Source of the DNA: Homalodisca vitripennis
Lineage: Eukaryota > Arthropoda > Insecta > Hemiptera > Cicadellidae
DNA: 64,000 nt
NCBI RefSeq assembly: GCF_021130785.1
Contig: NC_060213.1
Coordinates: forward strand, 71,568,001-71,632,000
Reading direction: 5' to 3'
The first letter of the stretch is position 1, and every line of letters begins with the position of its first letter. Made by a program: the position numbers and the translations under genes. Positions 1 through 13,811 of this stretch are shown piece after piece. The notes under the pieces were generated by a model that ran no database searches, was not told the origin of the DNA, and saw only the letters and a program-made list of their open reading frames with translations.

Positions 1-1965
1 TATTAAAATGTTAGCAAATTAAATTTGTGATTGAGCTGATTGGAATGAATGTGTTATTTAATTTAAAAACTAGTGTATATTTTTTATTAGCTAGGAATAT
101 GGTCTTTACGAACCTACTCACTCATTTAAGTCGTATTTGCTATATAATGTACAAATATTGCTTGATTTAGCTTGTACATATCGACTCTTTTATTTATAAC
201 CAATTCAACCGATCCAATGGAGTATAGAAGGACCAGAGAGAACGTAACTAAAGAGGTAGTTCAAAGACAAAAAGGTATACTAACGGTCTAGGCTCATAAT
301 CTTTTTACTCTAAAGTCATCGAACCTATTCCAGGAACCAAAAGTAATCTGTATATTACGTTTGAAATATACAGGACCTTCCTATCATGGGTTTAATACAC
401 GTACGAACAGAAAAATTGATAGATATAAGGATGGTCTACTGTTTCACTTTTCAAACATAGAAACTGTATGAGTTTACCTTTAACTAAGGGCATCTATGTA
501 ACTAAGGCATTGATTCTCTAGAGCCTTTCTATGAAGATTTTTGCTCGTATGGGCAGAGGGACGGGCAGGCAGACAGACTGCCCATTTTTCAGCTAAAACT
601 TAAATAGTACTGTTCTTTCTTGGTGCCGGAGGAACCCATGCACTCAGTTTTGAATATCTATGAACTTTCTCTCAAGAGAAACAGACTGAAGAACAGCGAC
701 ACATCTTCAATATGACTTTAATAAATCACAATGTTTGCAGAACGGTTTTAGTTTGAGATATTTTACTAGAATAAGAATGGTAAAGAGCAAAATAGTATTA
801 CTACTATCAAGTTATTACGAATATATTTGGCACTTTAATTTTTAACCTCTGTGCACGTTACACCAGCTCATCCATACTCGAGAAATTACATAAATAATGC
901 CTATATCTAAATTTAATCGCACCTTTAGTGTTATATTCCTATCCATACATACCGGTGGTCTCTCCACAGATTTTAATTATCTGAAACATATAAATTTAAG
1001 TTAAACGTCGAAGGAAGAAATTTAGTAATTGTAGCAAATCTGATAAACGAAATATTTTCTTAATAAAAAAAAGTTTGATAAATTATATGACCTGGTAAAT
1101 AAAAAAATTGTTTTACCTGTCAGGGTTTTTTCACGTACCCTTGAATCGATATAAACTCACCACTAAAAATGAAAGTATAAAAATCAATTTAGTATATGAT
1201 TGTGTTATTTATAATACATATTATAATAAGTGTATTATAGTCCATTATTAAAACATGGCATATTTTCCAATAAACGCTATTTATAATATTACATAATTCA
1301 TTGAAATGAAATCCACACGTTTAAAACTATTGTTTTCCTGATAGAAATCAAATCTTAAATTACAATAAAATCTAATCTAAAAAAAATAGCTCTGGTCTAA
1401 TAAAAATACACTTGTTTACATCGACATGGAGTTCACCATGTTGTTGTTACTAACTAAAATTCCAAAGCATTTAATTTAAACAAATTAAATTATAATTTGT
1501 TCCTTCTTGCATATATATGCTACCGAGCCAAGTACAATCAGAACATGGGAGTTTTGTACGACTGCACCACAATCACTCGGGCAAACGAAGTTGGGTTGGA
1601 CGGGAAAGTGATCAGAGGAAGCTATTAATCTCATTTAATCACATGCACGTTGAAACTCAACTAATGGGTCAATGTACAATAATGTCCAGCTTGCGTCACA
1701 GGTATATACATTAATAGTTATATATAATGACATTTATATAACTGCACAGGGTGTGTAAGGTTTGGTTGGAAGGAGAAATGGTGTGAGGGAGTCGTTAAAC
1801 AACTTAGATCACAATCATGCTGACTTCCTACTTAGATTTCAATGTACAGGGGTCCATCACTCACCGACGTACCTTCTTAAACATTACAGATATATAGTTA
1901 TATGCAATGGCGAATATACGAATGGCATGTAAGGTTAGAACAGATTGGAGAAAGAGTGGTGAAGT

Positions 1966-1966
<1 letters not shown>
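1..1966 (+). repeat. Left arm of a ~2 kb inverted repeat
   Basis: The whole segment matches, in reverse complement, 39725-41681. Base 1 pairs with about 41681 and base 1966 with about 39725, and by eye most positions match with scattered substitutions and short indels. Homology stops on the inner side exactly where a TA microsatellite begins in both arms. The outer limit of this arm may lie beyond the window. I see no convincing gene; the short open frame at 1517-1714 has a counterpart in the other arm only because the arms are homologous. It could be the terminal inverted repeat of a Maverick-type element or simply a dispersed repeat present twice. Confidence 0.85.

Positions 1967-2026
<60 letters not shown>
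1967..2026. repeat. (TA)n microsatellite
   Basis: An uninterrupted TA array of about 30 units marks the inner edge of the left inverted-repeat arm. The equivalent position in the other arm, 39713-39724, has only about six units. Confidence 0.95.
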
Positions 2027-2028
<2 letters not shown>

Positions 2029-4355
2029 TTGTTTTTCAATACCCTTAAAACATCACCGGAACTCATATTATTTTACCACTGCTATAAATGTAACTCAATA
2101 AAACTAAACGTGAACCTATCGTGTGCTGAGAACGATTTTAACTCTTAACATTAAAATTTACATGACATTTTATCTCATCACATGCAACAGTTAATTTTAT
2201 TTTGGTACATCGTCTTTTGTGGGATTTGCTATACGTCATTGGAGCCCATCTATGAGAGTAGGCTGGTAAATGTTCTCTTATGTCTTTAGCTATCATTACA
2301 AACTATATAATATCTCATCGTTTATAAATAAATTATTAACTAAGTTTTGCTCATACATAAAAACACTTTTAGTTGTACATATTTTCAATACTACTAACCC
2401 ATATAGTTTTACTATCGGAAATAACTTTGCTATTGTTAATCAATATTGTTGAATATTGTTAAATGTTAAAAACAAAACAAAAATAAGTTAATCATTGATG
2501 TAGATTTACTCCAAACTGTTTTAAGTGAATTACTCAAAACGCGTCAATGAACTTAATAAGAGTGATTTTAATCAGTCTGAAATAAATTTTTGTGACAATA
2601 CTAACGATGTGATTGACATAATTGTGATTCCGAAAATTTGTCAGCGAACAATAACAGAAAAATAACGTAATATAGCCATTAATTATAGCCAATTTTTTCA
2701 ATAGTCCTCAGATGACCTATTTCTGTAAATGATTTATAATATAATAATATATTGAGTAATGTGTTACAAATAATAATTCAAACAAACACAACACAATAAT
2801 ATAACATTTAATTTATGTATCCATCCCAAATTAAACACATTTTTACAGAAGTAATTTTACTGCGTTCACTTCACTTCTTTTGTACATAATTTTTACGAAA
2901 ATAAATACTTGTGCAGTAAAAAGATTCTTAGAAAAAAAATAGAAAATGAAAACAAGAAAAGAGAGCAATAGCTAACACTAATAATAATAGAGTGTCATGC
3001 CAGGAATGATTGTACAAAAACAATCTTAGTCAAATTTACATTTCATCTAGGAACTAAACAAAAAAAATAATATTAATAAGTATCAGAGAAATTATTACAT
3101 ATTACTTACAAGTATTTATATTAAATCAAAAGTGGAAATTTAGGACCTCTAAAGTAAAAAACCCTTTTAGAGGCTCCATTGCTAAAATATAAATAACAAA
3201 AATAAATATCAGCTCTCAGAGACATTAGACATATAATAAAAAGTAACCTTCTAGTGCTGCAACAAAATATTTCATGAGTCTAAAAAGTTTATAAATTAAA
3301 GATACCTTATACAACTTATATACAGCAATATATAAAAGAATCTAATTAACAGTTAAATAAAAAATTTAACTTATTCAGAAAAAAAAAGAAAATACTACTC
3401 TTGAATATTTTAAAGAAAGTTTACATCTTCAAATTTCAAAAGCCACTGTTTCAGATGTTTTAAGAAGGTATTCTTACCTTTAGGTTGCTTTAAGAAAGGA
3501 GGGATTTTATGATCAATTCTTGGAGCTAATAAGTTGAAAGTATTCGTAAAAAAAGTGGTATATGGTTTCAGTAACAATGCTTGATTTGGATTTCTTAATA
3601 TGCATTTCCGTAATTTAATTTTTCGTTAATTTATTTATTTTTATGTAATTTTCGTTAAGGACATTTATAAGGGCAAAGAATACAGTACACAGAGTGTCTT
3701 AGAGCTCTCCATCAATATTTTCTAATATTATTTTTGAATCAAACTGAAATCGAAATATCGTGTTAAAACTTTTGAAAACTAAATACCTAATCGAATAGCA
3801 ACCATTTTGTTCTTGTAGCTCAACTACTTACAATTTGAGAATGTCTTAATTTAATAAGTTTAAATTCTGTATATCACTTTATAATATAAAACCCTAATTA
3901 CAGAAAATGTTTTAAAAATGTTCAAGATTTCTTTTAAAAATAGCTGTTTTCTTAAATCTTTAAGCATACTTAAAAACTACATTTGATCAAAAAACATAGA
4001 GATTACATTTTAGATTTTCAATTTATTGAAAAATCCAAAGAATAAAATTGGTTAATTAATAAGAGAGATAATACACTATTAATAACTGAGTACTGAACCA
4101 TATCCACTGTCATTCTGTGACACTACTGTTAGCTAGAAAGATGAGCTGTTTTAATTTAAGAGTATGTAATCTAATGTTAATAACTTCAAATTGTTAAACT
4201 TTAGTAATTACCTTACCTATACAGGATTTAGGATTATTTTCATTAAATCATAACATAATATAAATGTTCATAATGTGCAAAACACACGTTATTTACATAT
4301 GATTTCTAATAAATTTACAAAAGTTTAAATAATATAACTGAGTAAACATTCATGT
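2027..4355. other. AT-rich sequence without a recognised gene
   Basis: No long open frame or strong repeat boundary is visible. Two short stretches read like decayed coding sequence: about 2560-2665 (+), an acidic stretch containing VIDIIVIP, and about 3390-3477 (+), containing a helix-turn-helix-like ISKATVSDVL. Neither is enough to name a family. Confidence 0.5.
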
Positions 4356-4700
4356 TTTATGATCTGGGACACCCTCCATATTCGTTAAATTCGTATAAGC
4401 GCCAATGGTCTGATTTAATTTCAATAACGAGTGAGTTACAAAAAAGTACTAGCTCAGCCGGGATTCGAACTCCGATCTCTCACTTGTCAGGTTAGTTATG
4501 TATCACAACACCAAAGAGCCCTTACTTTTTATTGTTCAATTATTAAGTTTTTTACAGTTTCTGTCACATAAAAAATTAATTAAACCAGCATATGACCGAA
4601 ACACCCAACGGCACTTTACTTTCACTAAATTTTTATAAACGATAGTTGCCTGATTTAATTTCAATAAAAATTTAATCACACAATGAAGTTCCCTCTAGTC
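4356..4700 (-). repeat. tRNA-bearing satellite, about 1.3 diverged monomers
   Basis: Read on the minus strand, 4700 to 4576 matches the 3' part of the 252-bp monomer at 16071-16513: a TTGAAATTAAAT core, then a purine-rich spacer ending in CATATG. Next comes the linker with TATGTGACAGA, then the tRNA-like head, then a second copy of the tail down to about 4356. The order of parts is the same as in the 16 kb array, so the tandem arrangement is a property of the family and not of one locus. Confidence 0.75.
4449..4522 (-). pseudogene. tRNA-like sequence (satellite head)
   Basis: The minus strand carries a good B box (GAGTTCGAATCCC) and a degraded A box after GGGCTCTTTGGTG. The T arm is recognisable, but the D arm and anticodon arm are disturbed. 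It belongs to the same family as 16127-16197 but is more diverged. It is a tRNA-derived repeat and not a working tRNA gene. Confidence 0.6.
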
Positions 4701-5282
4701 TCGATTATCTAAGATGGTTTTTATATAAGACTGATGAATATTTTGTAAGTATTTCAGGAATTCTTTTTTTATGTTTTTTATCGATTAGTATTATGTATTA
4801 GTGTAAACTGGTAATATTATACCCCTTATATGTTTAGGTAAACAAAAGAAAGCCTTACAAATGAACGCTCCACAAAATCCCATTGATTAGCATGCACCAT
4901 CAGAATTCCTTTTTGTCTAACTATAAATACTTAAATAAAATGTATAATTTACGTACTAAATCCCTCACAACAAATGAAATATAATCAATTTATGGTATTG
5001 AGTAGGTTTCAAATCAGTTTTTGGACAAAAACAAGTTCCGGTGATGTAGGAAGCTTACTATAAAGTAATATTATATTAATATAAATCTTTTATCACCGAC
5101 ATTTTAATGTTTACTATCAACTGTAATATTTGTTTTCTTTTTATGTAAATGTGCTACCAGTGTGAAAATCTCATATTAATATACTCACCTTGTTTAAAAA
5201 TGTATTTATTTAGCTATTTTATCGTTGCACCCATGGTTATCCATAAGGCGAATGCTGGTATGAGCTATCATAGAATTCAGAG
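4701..5282. other. AT-rich spacer, nothing recognised
   Basis: No open frame above background, no repeat boundary and no RNA gene seen. Confidence 0.5.
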
Positions 5283-6521
<1,239 letters not shown>

Positions 6522-6527
6522 TTTATT
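6522..6527 (-). promoter_or_regulatory. Possible polyadenylation signal AATAAA
   Basis: AATAAA on the minus strand lies 56 bases beyond the stop codon of the candidate terminal exon at 6583-6788. That position is plausible for a short 3' UTR. In such AT-rich DNA the hexamer is common, so its value depends on the exon being real. Confidence 0.3.
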
Positions 6528-6582
6528 TTGGAATGTTGTACGAGGGACGTTTTTTCAAAGTATACTGGAATTAAACTAAAAA

Positions 6583-6788
6583 TTAGGAATCCTTGGGAGT
6601 TGCTCCTGGAAGACTGTTGAACAGGTTACACTGCTTAGTGGGATCTATTTCAGTTTCATTATTGTAATCAAAAAGTGGTGGGTTATTCGATTTTTTCTTC
6701 CAATTCTGGCATGTGAGCTTCTTGCGAAGATACTCCGGATCTCTAAGTGTGTGAACGGTATTGGAAACGCAATTCACACGGTTTTCCC
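6583..6788 (-). CDS. Candidate terminal exon of an unknown host gene
   Basis: On the minus strand the sequence TTAATTAATACAG at 6801-6789 is an acceptable 3' splice site. From 6788 an open frame of 67 complete codons runs to TAA at 6585-6583. The peptide is hydrophilic, with a complex composition unlike the surrounding AT-driven frames; it contains LRDPEYLRKKLTCQNW and ends in LPGATPKDS. An AATAAA follows 56 bases after the stop. I do not recognise the protein. The upstream exon is uncertain: 6911-7037 on the same strand is a candidate, but I see no strong donor joining the two. It could be a decayed fragment or a chance frame. Confidence 0.3.
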
Positions 6789-6910
6789 TGTATTAATTAA
6801 ATAGGTAACACATCATATTTTCTCAAGTTGTAAAAAAGACGGAGGCGAATAATTTTTATTCTTTGAGTTCTTAATCCATTCTCCTTTAATGTACTGTTTT
6901 CATAATCTGA

Positions 6911-7037
6911 GTAATAATAGTAAAATAATAATAAGATCAGTGACTGCATCAACCGCGGACAGGTAGACTCCGGTGATAAACCCCAAACCTATGAAGCCGT
7001 AGTAATTCCCGACATACGCTGAATAACGTTGTGGCGT
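6911..7037 (-). CDS. Candidate hydrophobic exon, unknown gene
   Basis: On the minus strand an AG at 7039-7038, weakly preceded by pyrimidines, opens a frame reading TPQRYSAYVGNYYGF and then a hydrophobic, glycine-rich segment (IGLGFITGVYLS) that could be one membrane helix. Base composition from about 6940 to 7330 is clearly more GC-rich than its surroundings. No good GTRAGT donor follows. The only phase-compatible joint to the exon at 6788 would use a weak GTTTGG donor. No family recognised. Confidence 0.2.
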
Positions 7038-8745
7038 CTATATGTATTAACACACAGATGAGCTTTTTCCACCAGCCTCACCCTGGCTCCTGCCCTCTAA
7101 GTTCTTTTACACAGATTGGGGTACATCACCCAGGGACGAAATTATAATATTCTTAATATTATAATTTAACAAATAAAAGGCGGTACAAATACTTCCGGTT
7201 AACAAATGCAACTGAGAATAGTTTAATTCGAAGGGATACGCGCAAACTATACATCCAACAGGGAAAATCATAGGTGTATAAGATGAACACCATCTGCACA
7301 GGATGAGCTACCCTGGAGCACACCCCTCCGTTTGACAAAAGAATCAGAACTCTCTCTTTTCCCCTTCAATCTGACTCCTGCCTTCAAGATGAGGTTTCAC
7401 CCATTTCATAGAAGTCTTATAAAAAGTAAAACATTGATACCACCATATTGTAGTGTTTCGTTGAGTCTAATGCTTGGGTGTAGTCAATCTTCACCTATTC
7501 TTGTTTCTATTGTGCTAAATAAATTGACCCGGGTAATGAAGTTGCAGTAGTTTCCACAAAAACCAGATTTCGGCAAATATTTGCGCATCTTTAATGCCTC
7601 AGGAGTTGAGAGCAATCTATTCCAAAACCAGTGAATAAGAATTGATTTTGAGGCAGGCAAGTTAGTTATACAATGTTTTTGAAGGGTTCTTATGATGAAA
7701 AATGGCCAATTTCCATCAATTTATAAAGATTCCAATTGAAAGTGATGCGTTAATATATGCAATGGCTAATCACAGCTTTAATCATCCGAATGGATATGCT
7801 ATCACTACCGGTGGGGGGATGGGTAGAATGCATATATTTACTTCTGCGGGGAAAGCTGTAAAGTTAAAATCAATTAGTAATGCACAGTGTAAATTTGTAA
7901 TCTGTAGCACACAAAAATGATGTTATTATGTATTTTTATTAACACTTTTTTCCACGCTTCACCAAATCACTGACTATTGATTAGACATCTCATATTATAT
8001 CCAAATGCCATATTACTTACTGGTATTTTGGAATTTATATACACAAATTCACGCATGCGCGCGTTTGTGTGTGTGTTTTTGTGGTGAGTGTGTGTTGTGT
8101 GTGTGATAGGATCTATAAAGTTAATTGTACTTTTTTCAGCGACGGAATCGCTCAACCACTGATAAATAAAAACTATTTTATCTAAAAACATACGTAACCT
8201 CAATAAACTTTTTCATTTACACTGAGTAAATGTAATAACGTAGTTTAATCAGTTAAAGTAGAAATGGTCTGCACCCAATTCTAAGAAATATACAGTACGA
8301 AGGTGCAGTAACGGCATGATCTGAAGGACAGTAATGAACTAGGTAAATCGCTTTCTGTAATCTCATTCCCCTCAACACTAAATTTAATTAAGTTGTTAGA
8401 ATTCCAAAGTGAGACTCGAGTATGCTTTGAATGCAGTAATTTTCATAGTTATTATACACTACTTTAAAGAAATTCCTAAACAAAATTTCATGTTTCTACT
8501 GTTATCATCCTTCTTTAACAGCAAAAAGGTCGTTTTTGTAATTCGTGTATGACATAAGGGGTTGCAATTATATTCTGTATGTAGTTCCAATACGTTATTT
8601 AATAACTGTGGTTTAAATTATAGTACATGTCACGAATTAGATTATAGTAAATTTATTATATTAAAATTTTAAGGAATAAAGACATTCATCGGAATAATTT
8701 TGAATTTTCTTATAACTTATCAACGCAGAAAACATGACTTTTATT
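7038..8745. other. Unannotated; short GT array near 8063
   Basis: The GC-richer patch continues to about 7330. A GT/GTGT-rich stretch lies at 8063-8103. Open frames at 7332-7550 and 7702-7920 show no domain. No repeat boundary recognised before the mariner end at 8746. Confidence 0.45.
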
Positions 8746-9002
8746 CAGGGTGCATATAAAGTCAGGACCCCCCCTCTACGTTTTTCCATAGGTAATATAA
8801 GGAGATATCCTTTGGGTAGTGGTGCAATACGGAAAGGAACTTTCATTTTATGATATTGAAAATTTTTATGTCCCCCAAAATGTGACATTTTGGGGGCAAC
8901 CCAAAAATTTCAAATGTAAACCCCTATAAGTGACCCCTCATTTTAAAGAGCATGAAAAAACCTAAATAGTGGTGAAAACCAGAGATTGCTATCTCTTTCC
9001 TA
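8746..9002 (+). repeat. Left terminal inverted repeat of the mariner-like element
   Basis: Pairs with 10577-10832 in reverse complement. Terminal bases CAGGGTG, then AGTCAGG after a short AT run. Confidence 0.85.
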
Positions 9003-9077
9003 ATCCAAAATAATAGCCATTATTACCAGAACAATTTAATAACTCACCACGTCACGAAGTCAAATCAAATGTTCAAA

Positions 9078-10131
9078 CTAAAGCCCTCCTACTATTTGGC
9101 AGTGAGACAGGCGTAGAGTGAACGCCTCTCTGACGGTTTGGAAAGTCTGAGGTGGTATTTGGGTGCAAGAATCAATAATCCTGTTTCTTAAATCTTCAAG
9201 GTTTGCTACTGGTGTTTTGTAAATTATGAATTTTATGTGACCCCATAGAAAAAAGTCCATGGGTGTAAGGTCAGGAGACCGTGCAGGCCATTCTATTACA
9301 CCACGCCTACCAATCCACTGACCACGTAGCTGAGTTCCCAGGAAATGTCGTACAGCACGATGATAATGTGGTGGGGCACCATCTTGCTGGAAATGAACGA
9401 TTTCTTCTTCAAATTCATGTTGATTCTCCCTGCAATTTTTCCTGCACAGTATTTATTGCAGGAAAAATTGATTCTTGTAACATTTCCAAATACAGTTGAC
9501 CATTGAGATTCCTATTAATAAAAAATGGTCCTATAATGTTATTCCCAAAAATCTCGGCCCAAACATTAACTTTTTCTGGGTACTGGGTGCGAGATTCACG
9601 GTAAACATGGGGATTTTCTATGTCCCAGTACCTGCAGTTGTGTTTGTTCACATCTCCATTGACGAAAAAACTGCATTCATCACTAAACACAAAGTTTCGA
9701 ACAAACAATGGATGAGCAGAAATTAGTGCTTCCATTTCTTCACAAAATTGTAGACGACGGTCTGGATCGTCTTCGTTTAACTCATGGATAAGCTTAATTT
9801 TATAAGCGTGAAATTTATTTTTTTCAGTAACTTTACCACAGACATTTGGGAAACATTACAAAGATTTGCTACTAATCTGGTGGACTGCTGCGGATCTTCA
9901 ATAAATTGTGCAACAATTCAAACTGTTTGTCACCGCCTAAAGGAGGCCGACCTGAGCGTGGGGCATCTTTGATGGAACCAAATTCTCGGAACTTATTTAG
10001 TAAAGTTCTTAAGTATTTCCTTGTCACAGGTCTATAACCAAATTAAACCACCTTTCTGCCTCATGATAATTTTCATTCGAAGCCCTGAAAGTAAATATCA
10101 TTTCTACTTTATCTTCGTGACTACGTGCCAT
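9078..10131 (-). pseudogene. Mariner-like transposase, frameshifted
   Basis: The frame starts at ATG 10131-10129 (MARSHEDKVEMIF, an N-terminal helix-turn-helix region like that preceding many insect mariner-type transposases). It ends at 9078, giving about 350 codons, which is full family length. Catalytic landmarks in order are FSDECSFF (first Asp, about 9685), QDGAPPH (second Asp, about 9370) and RSPDLTPMDFFLWG (third Asp, about 9260). I count 36 residues between second and third Asp. The frame breaks near 10040 and near 9415, where one phase ends in GEST-stop and the next phase continues. Family members cut and paste DNA at TA. This copy should be inactive as read, unless the breaks are sequencing errors. 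Confidence 0.8.
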
Positions 10132-10576
10132 TTTTACTCGCAATCAGTATTAATTAAATAATATTATTTAAAACTTACAATGCGAAAGTGCATCTAAATA
10201 AATTATTGTAATAACACTAAAACACATAAAAACTTCTCAAAATACTTCACGGAACAGTAACCACACAATACCACTGGATAATAATGATCTACTAAGATTA
10301 TAACTACTGTCAAAGTATGACCTGATCTCACAAGATTGAAACAAGGAATGGACTAGTTTGTACTAACTGTGCTTCGAACCGGGAAAGCCCAGTCACTCAT
10401 TGACAATAAACTCCTTATCAGTTTACTTTCTAACATTGGATTCTTCGTCCATTGCATGCCTCACTCATTGAGAACATAAACAACCAATAAACCTGTTTCC
10501 ACGTAGACGGAAACTGTACCCAAACAAAATAAATTTAGGTGTAAATACTTAATTACAATTTTTATTGGCTATGTTG

Positions 10577-10832
10577 TTAGAAAAGAGATAGCGATCTCTG
10601 GTTTTCACCACTATTTAAGTTTTTTCATGCTCTTTAAAATGAGGGGTCACTTGATAGGAGTTAACATTTGAAATTTTTGGGTTGCCCCCAAAATTTCGCA
10701 TTTTGGGGGGAAAAATAATGTTCAATATCATAAAATGAAACTTCCTTTCCATATTGCACCACTACCCAAAGTATATCCCTTTATATTACCAATAAAAAAG
10801 TAGAAGAGGGGCCTGACTCTATATTCACCCTG
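10577..10832 (-). repeat. Right terminal inverted repeat of the mariner-like element
   Basis: Reverse complement of the left end, with a few substitutions and one short indel near 10710. Confidence 0.85.
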
Positions 10833-13569
10833 TATAATAAATTTATGCTATATAAATAAATGCATATCATACATTTTATTTAAAATACAAATAGTTAATA
10901 ACTATGGATTAATCATATGCTTTTATTTTTTTTAACGTTATGATGAAAGTTAAGTCATGAAAGTTGGATTAATCTCTTCCTGCTTCCTTATACTAACGCT
11001 ATATAATAATAAACAAAACAAATTTAGAGCATGAGAGTATTTTTAGAAATGTTTTAAACTAAAGCATTAATGGTTCATAAAACCAATTAACTCAATAATA
11101 CATATAAAGTTAATTTTAGATAGTTATTTTAACCAAAATCATAAAATTTTATTGAACATAGGCTTTTTATTATACTGTATTTTCAGCAATAGATTATAAT
11201 AAAAAAAATTAAAATATCGAAAAGGTTGGCGGTAATTTAGTTATTATAATTTGTATGTAATAAATTGATATTTTCTGAAACTTAACTATCTATCGAGGCT
11301 TTCAAATCGTTAATTCGTGTTCATTATATGTTTTCTGCCAAGTAAACAGGATAATTATATCATAAAAATATGAATTCATTTATATTTTAATTATAAATGG
11401 TCTTAAATTCAAAACCATACATGAACACTACTCTTAACAATGTAATCAACATTATTTAAACTATAAAAAATGATCAAACTGAAATAGATAATTGAAAGGT
11501 TCATGTATCCATGTTTATTTGAAAATAGTTATTTCAGTGATTAAATAAGGATTCTTAGATAGTGATTCAGACAACTGTAAGACATATTTAGAATTGGCTA
11601 TTCCTAGACTATGCAGTTTAATTTACCTCTGTTTAACATGTATGACTCGTATAAAACTACGAACCAATATAATTGTTGTATATAAAAGTAAACATCTATT
11701 AGTTGTCTGTAAGAGTAAAATTAATGTCCATGAACTTTTAAAAGCAAAGCAATTTGCCTAATAATTAGTCTCTGGTTGAATGAAAAGAAATTTTTCAGTT
11801 ATACTTAAGTGCATAATTTTTGTTCATCCCTTCCCATAGGAATCAGAACCTCCCGTTCGAATTTTCCTCCATTATTTTGAGAAGAAATTGGAACTCCTCA
11901 ATTCTAAACGGTATGAGATTTAAAAATTATTATGCGTACAGTAGAATATGAAATAAGGTGACGCAGAGTTTTTGTTATGCAGTCGTTAGGTATACTTTAT
12001 TATAGTTAGAGTATCTTTTATTATGAAAAAAATCAGTTTTCCTCAGTACTGTAGGAAGTTAATTCAATTGTAATTCCATTCATTACGATCGTAATTTAAT
12101 ATTCTGTGCAGTATATTATATTAATTTATGATTCAAGCAAATAAATAACATCAAGGTATTTATAGATATAATACAATTACTTTTAATTTGATATGAAAAG
12201 ATGTCCGTGATAATTTACAGAAACGGAAGCAATGTATTGTTATTTTCCACTTCTTCATTATACTGTGTTTGTGAAAGTAATACAGCCCCTTTACATAGAC
12301 ACTGGAATTGTAATAAATTTATAATATTTAACTGGCCAAGCGTTAACAAAGTCTATCACTCAGGATACTGGAAAATAAATTTCTCTTTTGCCATTATTCT
12401 GTTACGCCGCTACTAATTTAAGGAAATTATGTATTTCTTCTATTATTTATATCTTTATTGCTTTATTTTTAAAAGGTAATTTGGCTTAGCGATGGACAGG
12501 TCTATTAATTAAGGGGCTGGAAAAATTAAATTTTGGCGTGTGTCTCAGTCTATCTCTCTGTTCGAACAATATCGACTTCATTTTCTCATAATGGACACAA
12601 AGATCGATTGTGCTACTTGTCGCTCCTTAGGATTTGGTTTAATTAATGAAAAATTTAACGTTGGTCTTATTGGTAACGATGATTTTAAGAGAAAATTTCT
12701 AATTACGTATGCCCGTAAACAGTTTTAAACATAATTTAACAGGTTACAAAGTAATATATGTAGCCTAACTATCCCAGCACATGCAAATTCGTTTTATAAA
12801 GATTTTATACATGAAGTTTTACTATCCAAAGATGTATACGAAATATATTTAATGAAAAATCGTAAATTTATCATTTAGGAAGAAATCTCGGGAAAGATAA
12901 ACAGAATTTTGAATGAAATTTCATTTATACATAGACAACAATGATTTATGCATGTCGAATCCAGGAATTTTGAACATCGTCATTGCAGCCTAGTGGTTGG
13001 AATACATTGTTGTCTGTCTGGGAATAAAACAATATATTTTATGTATGGTATTCGCTTGTATATCTGCCAAATCTCTAGAATCGAATGAAGTATACATTGG
13101 GCATTTTTCATGAACTGTCAGTGATTCCTGATACGCGACACGTAGTGTGACATACTTCTACCATGTAAAACCGACAAACTTATCGATTATTAATTATGAT
13201 ATGAAACTAGTTTATTATTGCTTTATTGGATGTCGAGTTGTTGATAGCTTCCTGATATGAGGCAAATAAAATGTGGAGAAATGTAATTAGAGGGAAGTAC
13301 TACAAGTTTAATTGCGTCAAACAGCTGTAAGAAATATCAAACTTTGTTTTCATAGCAAACTTGATATGGGTAACTTTTTGTTTGTTGTACGTTTATAACA
13401 TTTTCGTATTATATATATATATGTATTATACCTTGCTTAGATGTTTCCATATTAGTCTTAATATGATAGTATTCTTCTAGTAAACTAGAATACATTTATT
13501 ATTATTTTGTATTATTATTAAACCAATTTACTATTATTATAATTATTATGAAAAACTAATTCCTTTTCC

Positions 13570-13570
<1 letters not shown>
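10833..13570. other. AT-rich sequence without a recognised gene
   Basis: Open frames at 12201-12416 and 12540-12728 have no recognisable domain and no splice context I trust. No repeat ends seen. Confidence 0.45.

Positions 13571-13622
<52 letters not shown>
13571..13622. repeat. (TA)n microsatellite bordering the tRNA-like array
   Basis: About 26 TA units directly abut the first, truncated satellite monomer. A second TA tract (16514-16538) closes the array on the other side. Confidence 0.95.
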
Positions 13623-13625
<3 letters not shown>

Positions 13626-13626
13626 A

Positions 13627-13806
13627 AAAGTGAGAGATCCGGCAAGTGAGAGATCCGGGTTCGACTCCCGGCGGAGCAAGTACTTTTTGTGATTCAATGT
13701 TTATTGAAATTAAATAAGGCTATTGCCCTTTATACAATTTAATGTCAATAAAAGTCAGTTGACAGGTATTTGGTCTTCCGATCATATGTTAGTTTGCTTA
13801 TTTAAT
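13627..13806 (+). repeat. Truncated first monomer of the tRNA-bearing satellite
   Basis: Only the 3' half of the tRNA-like head remains, with a local duplication of GTGAGAGATCCGG. The full tail follows through CATATGTTAGTTTGC. It runs into the LINE at about 13807. The missing continuation of the monomer resumes after the LINE at 16071, which shows the LINE was inserted into a pre-existing array. Confidence 0.85.
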
Positions 13807-13811
13807 ACGCA

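Larger units (their letters stand above)
8746..10832 (-). mobile_element. Mariner-like DNA transposon with long TIRs
   Basis: The ends are inverted repeats starting CAGGGTG, about 256 bp each (8746-9002 and 10577-10832). They match almost throughout, including AGAGATNGCNATCTCT near the inner edge and a run of Gs and Cs around CCCCAAAAT. The flanking dinucleotide is TA on the right and TT on the left, so a TA target duplication with one mutation is plausible. Inside is a single minus-strand transposase with frameshifts (9078-10131). Between transposase start and right TIR lies about 445 bp of non-coding DNA. The frameshifts suggest a dead copy that may still be mobilised in trans. Confidence 0.85.

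Noticed and set aside
2560..2665. Acidic N-terminal fragment of another transposase
   Set aside because: One short open stretch with weak resemblance; no catalytic part follows.
3390..3477. Helix-turn-helix transposase remnant (pogo/CENP-B-like)
   Set aside because: Only about 25 residues read like the motif, with no neighbouring support or inverted ends.
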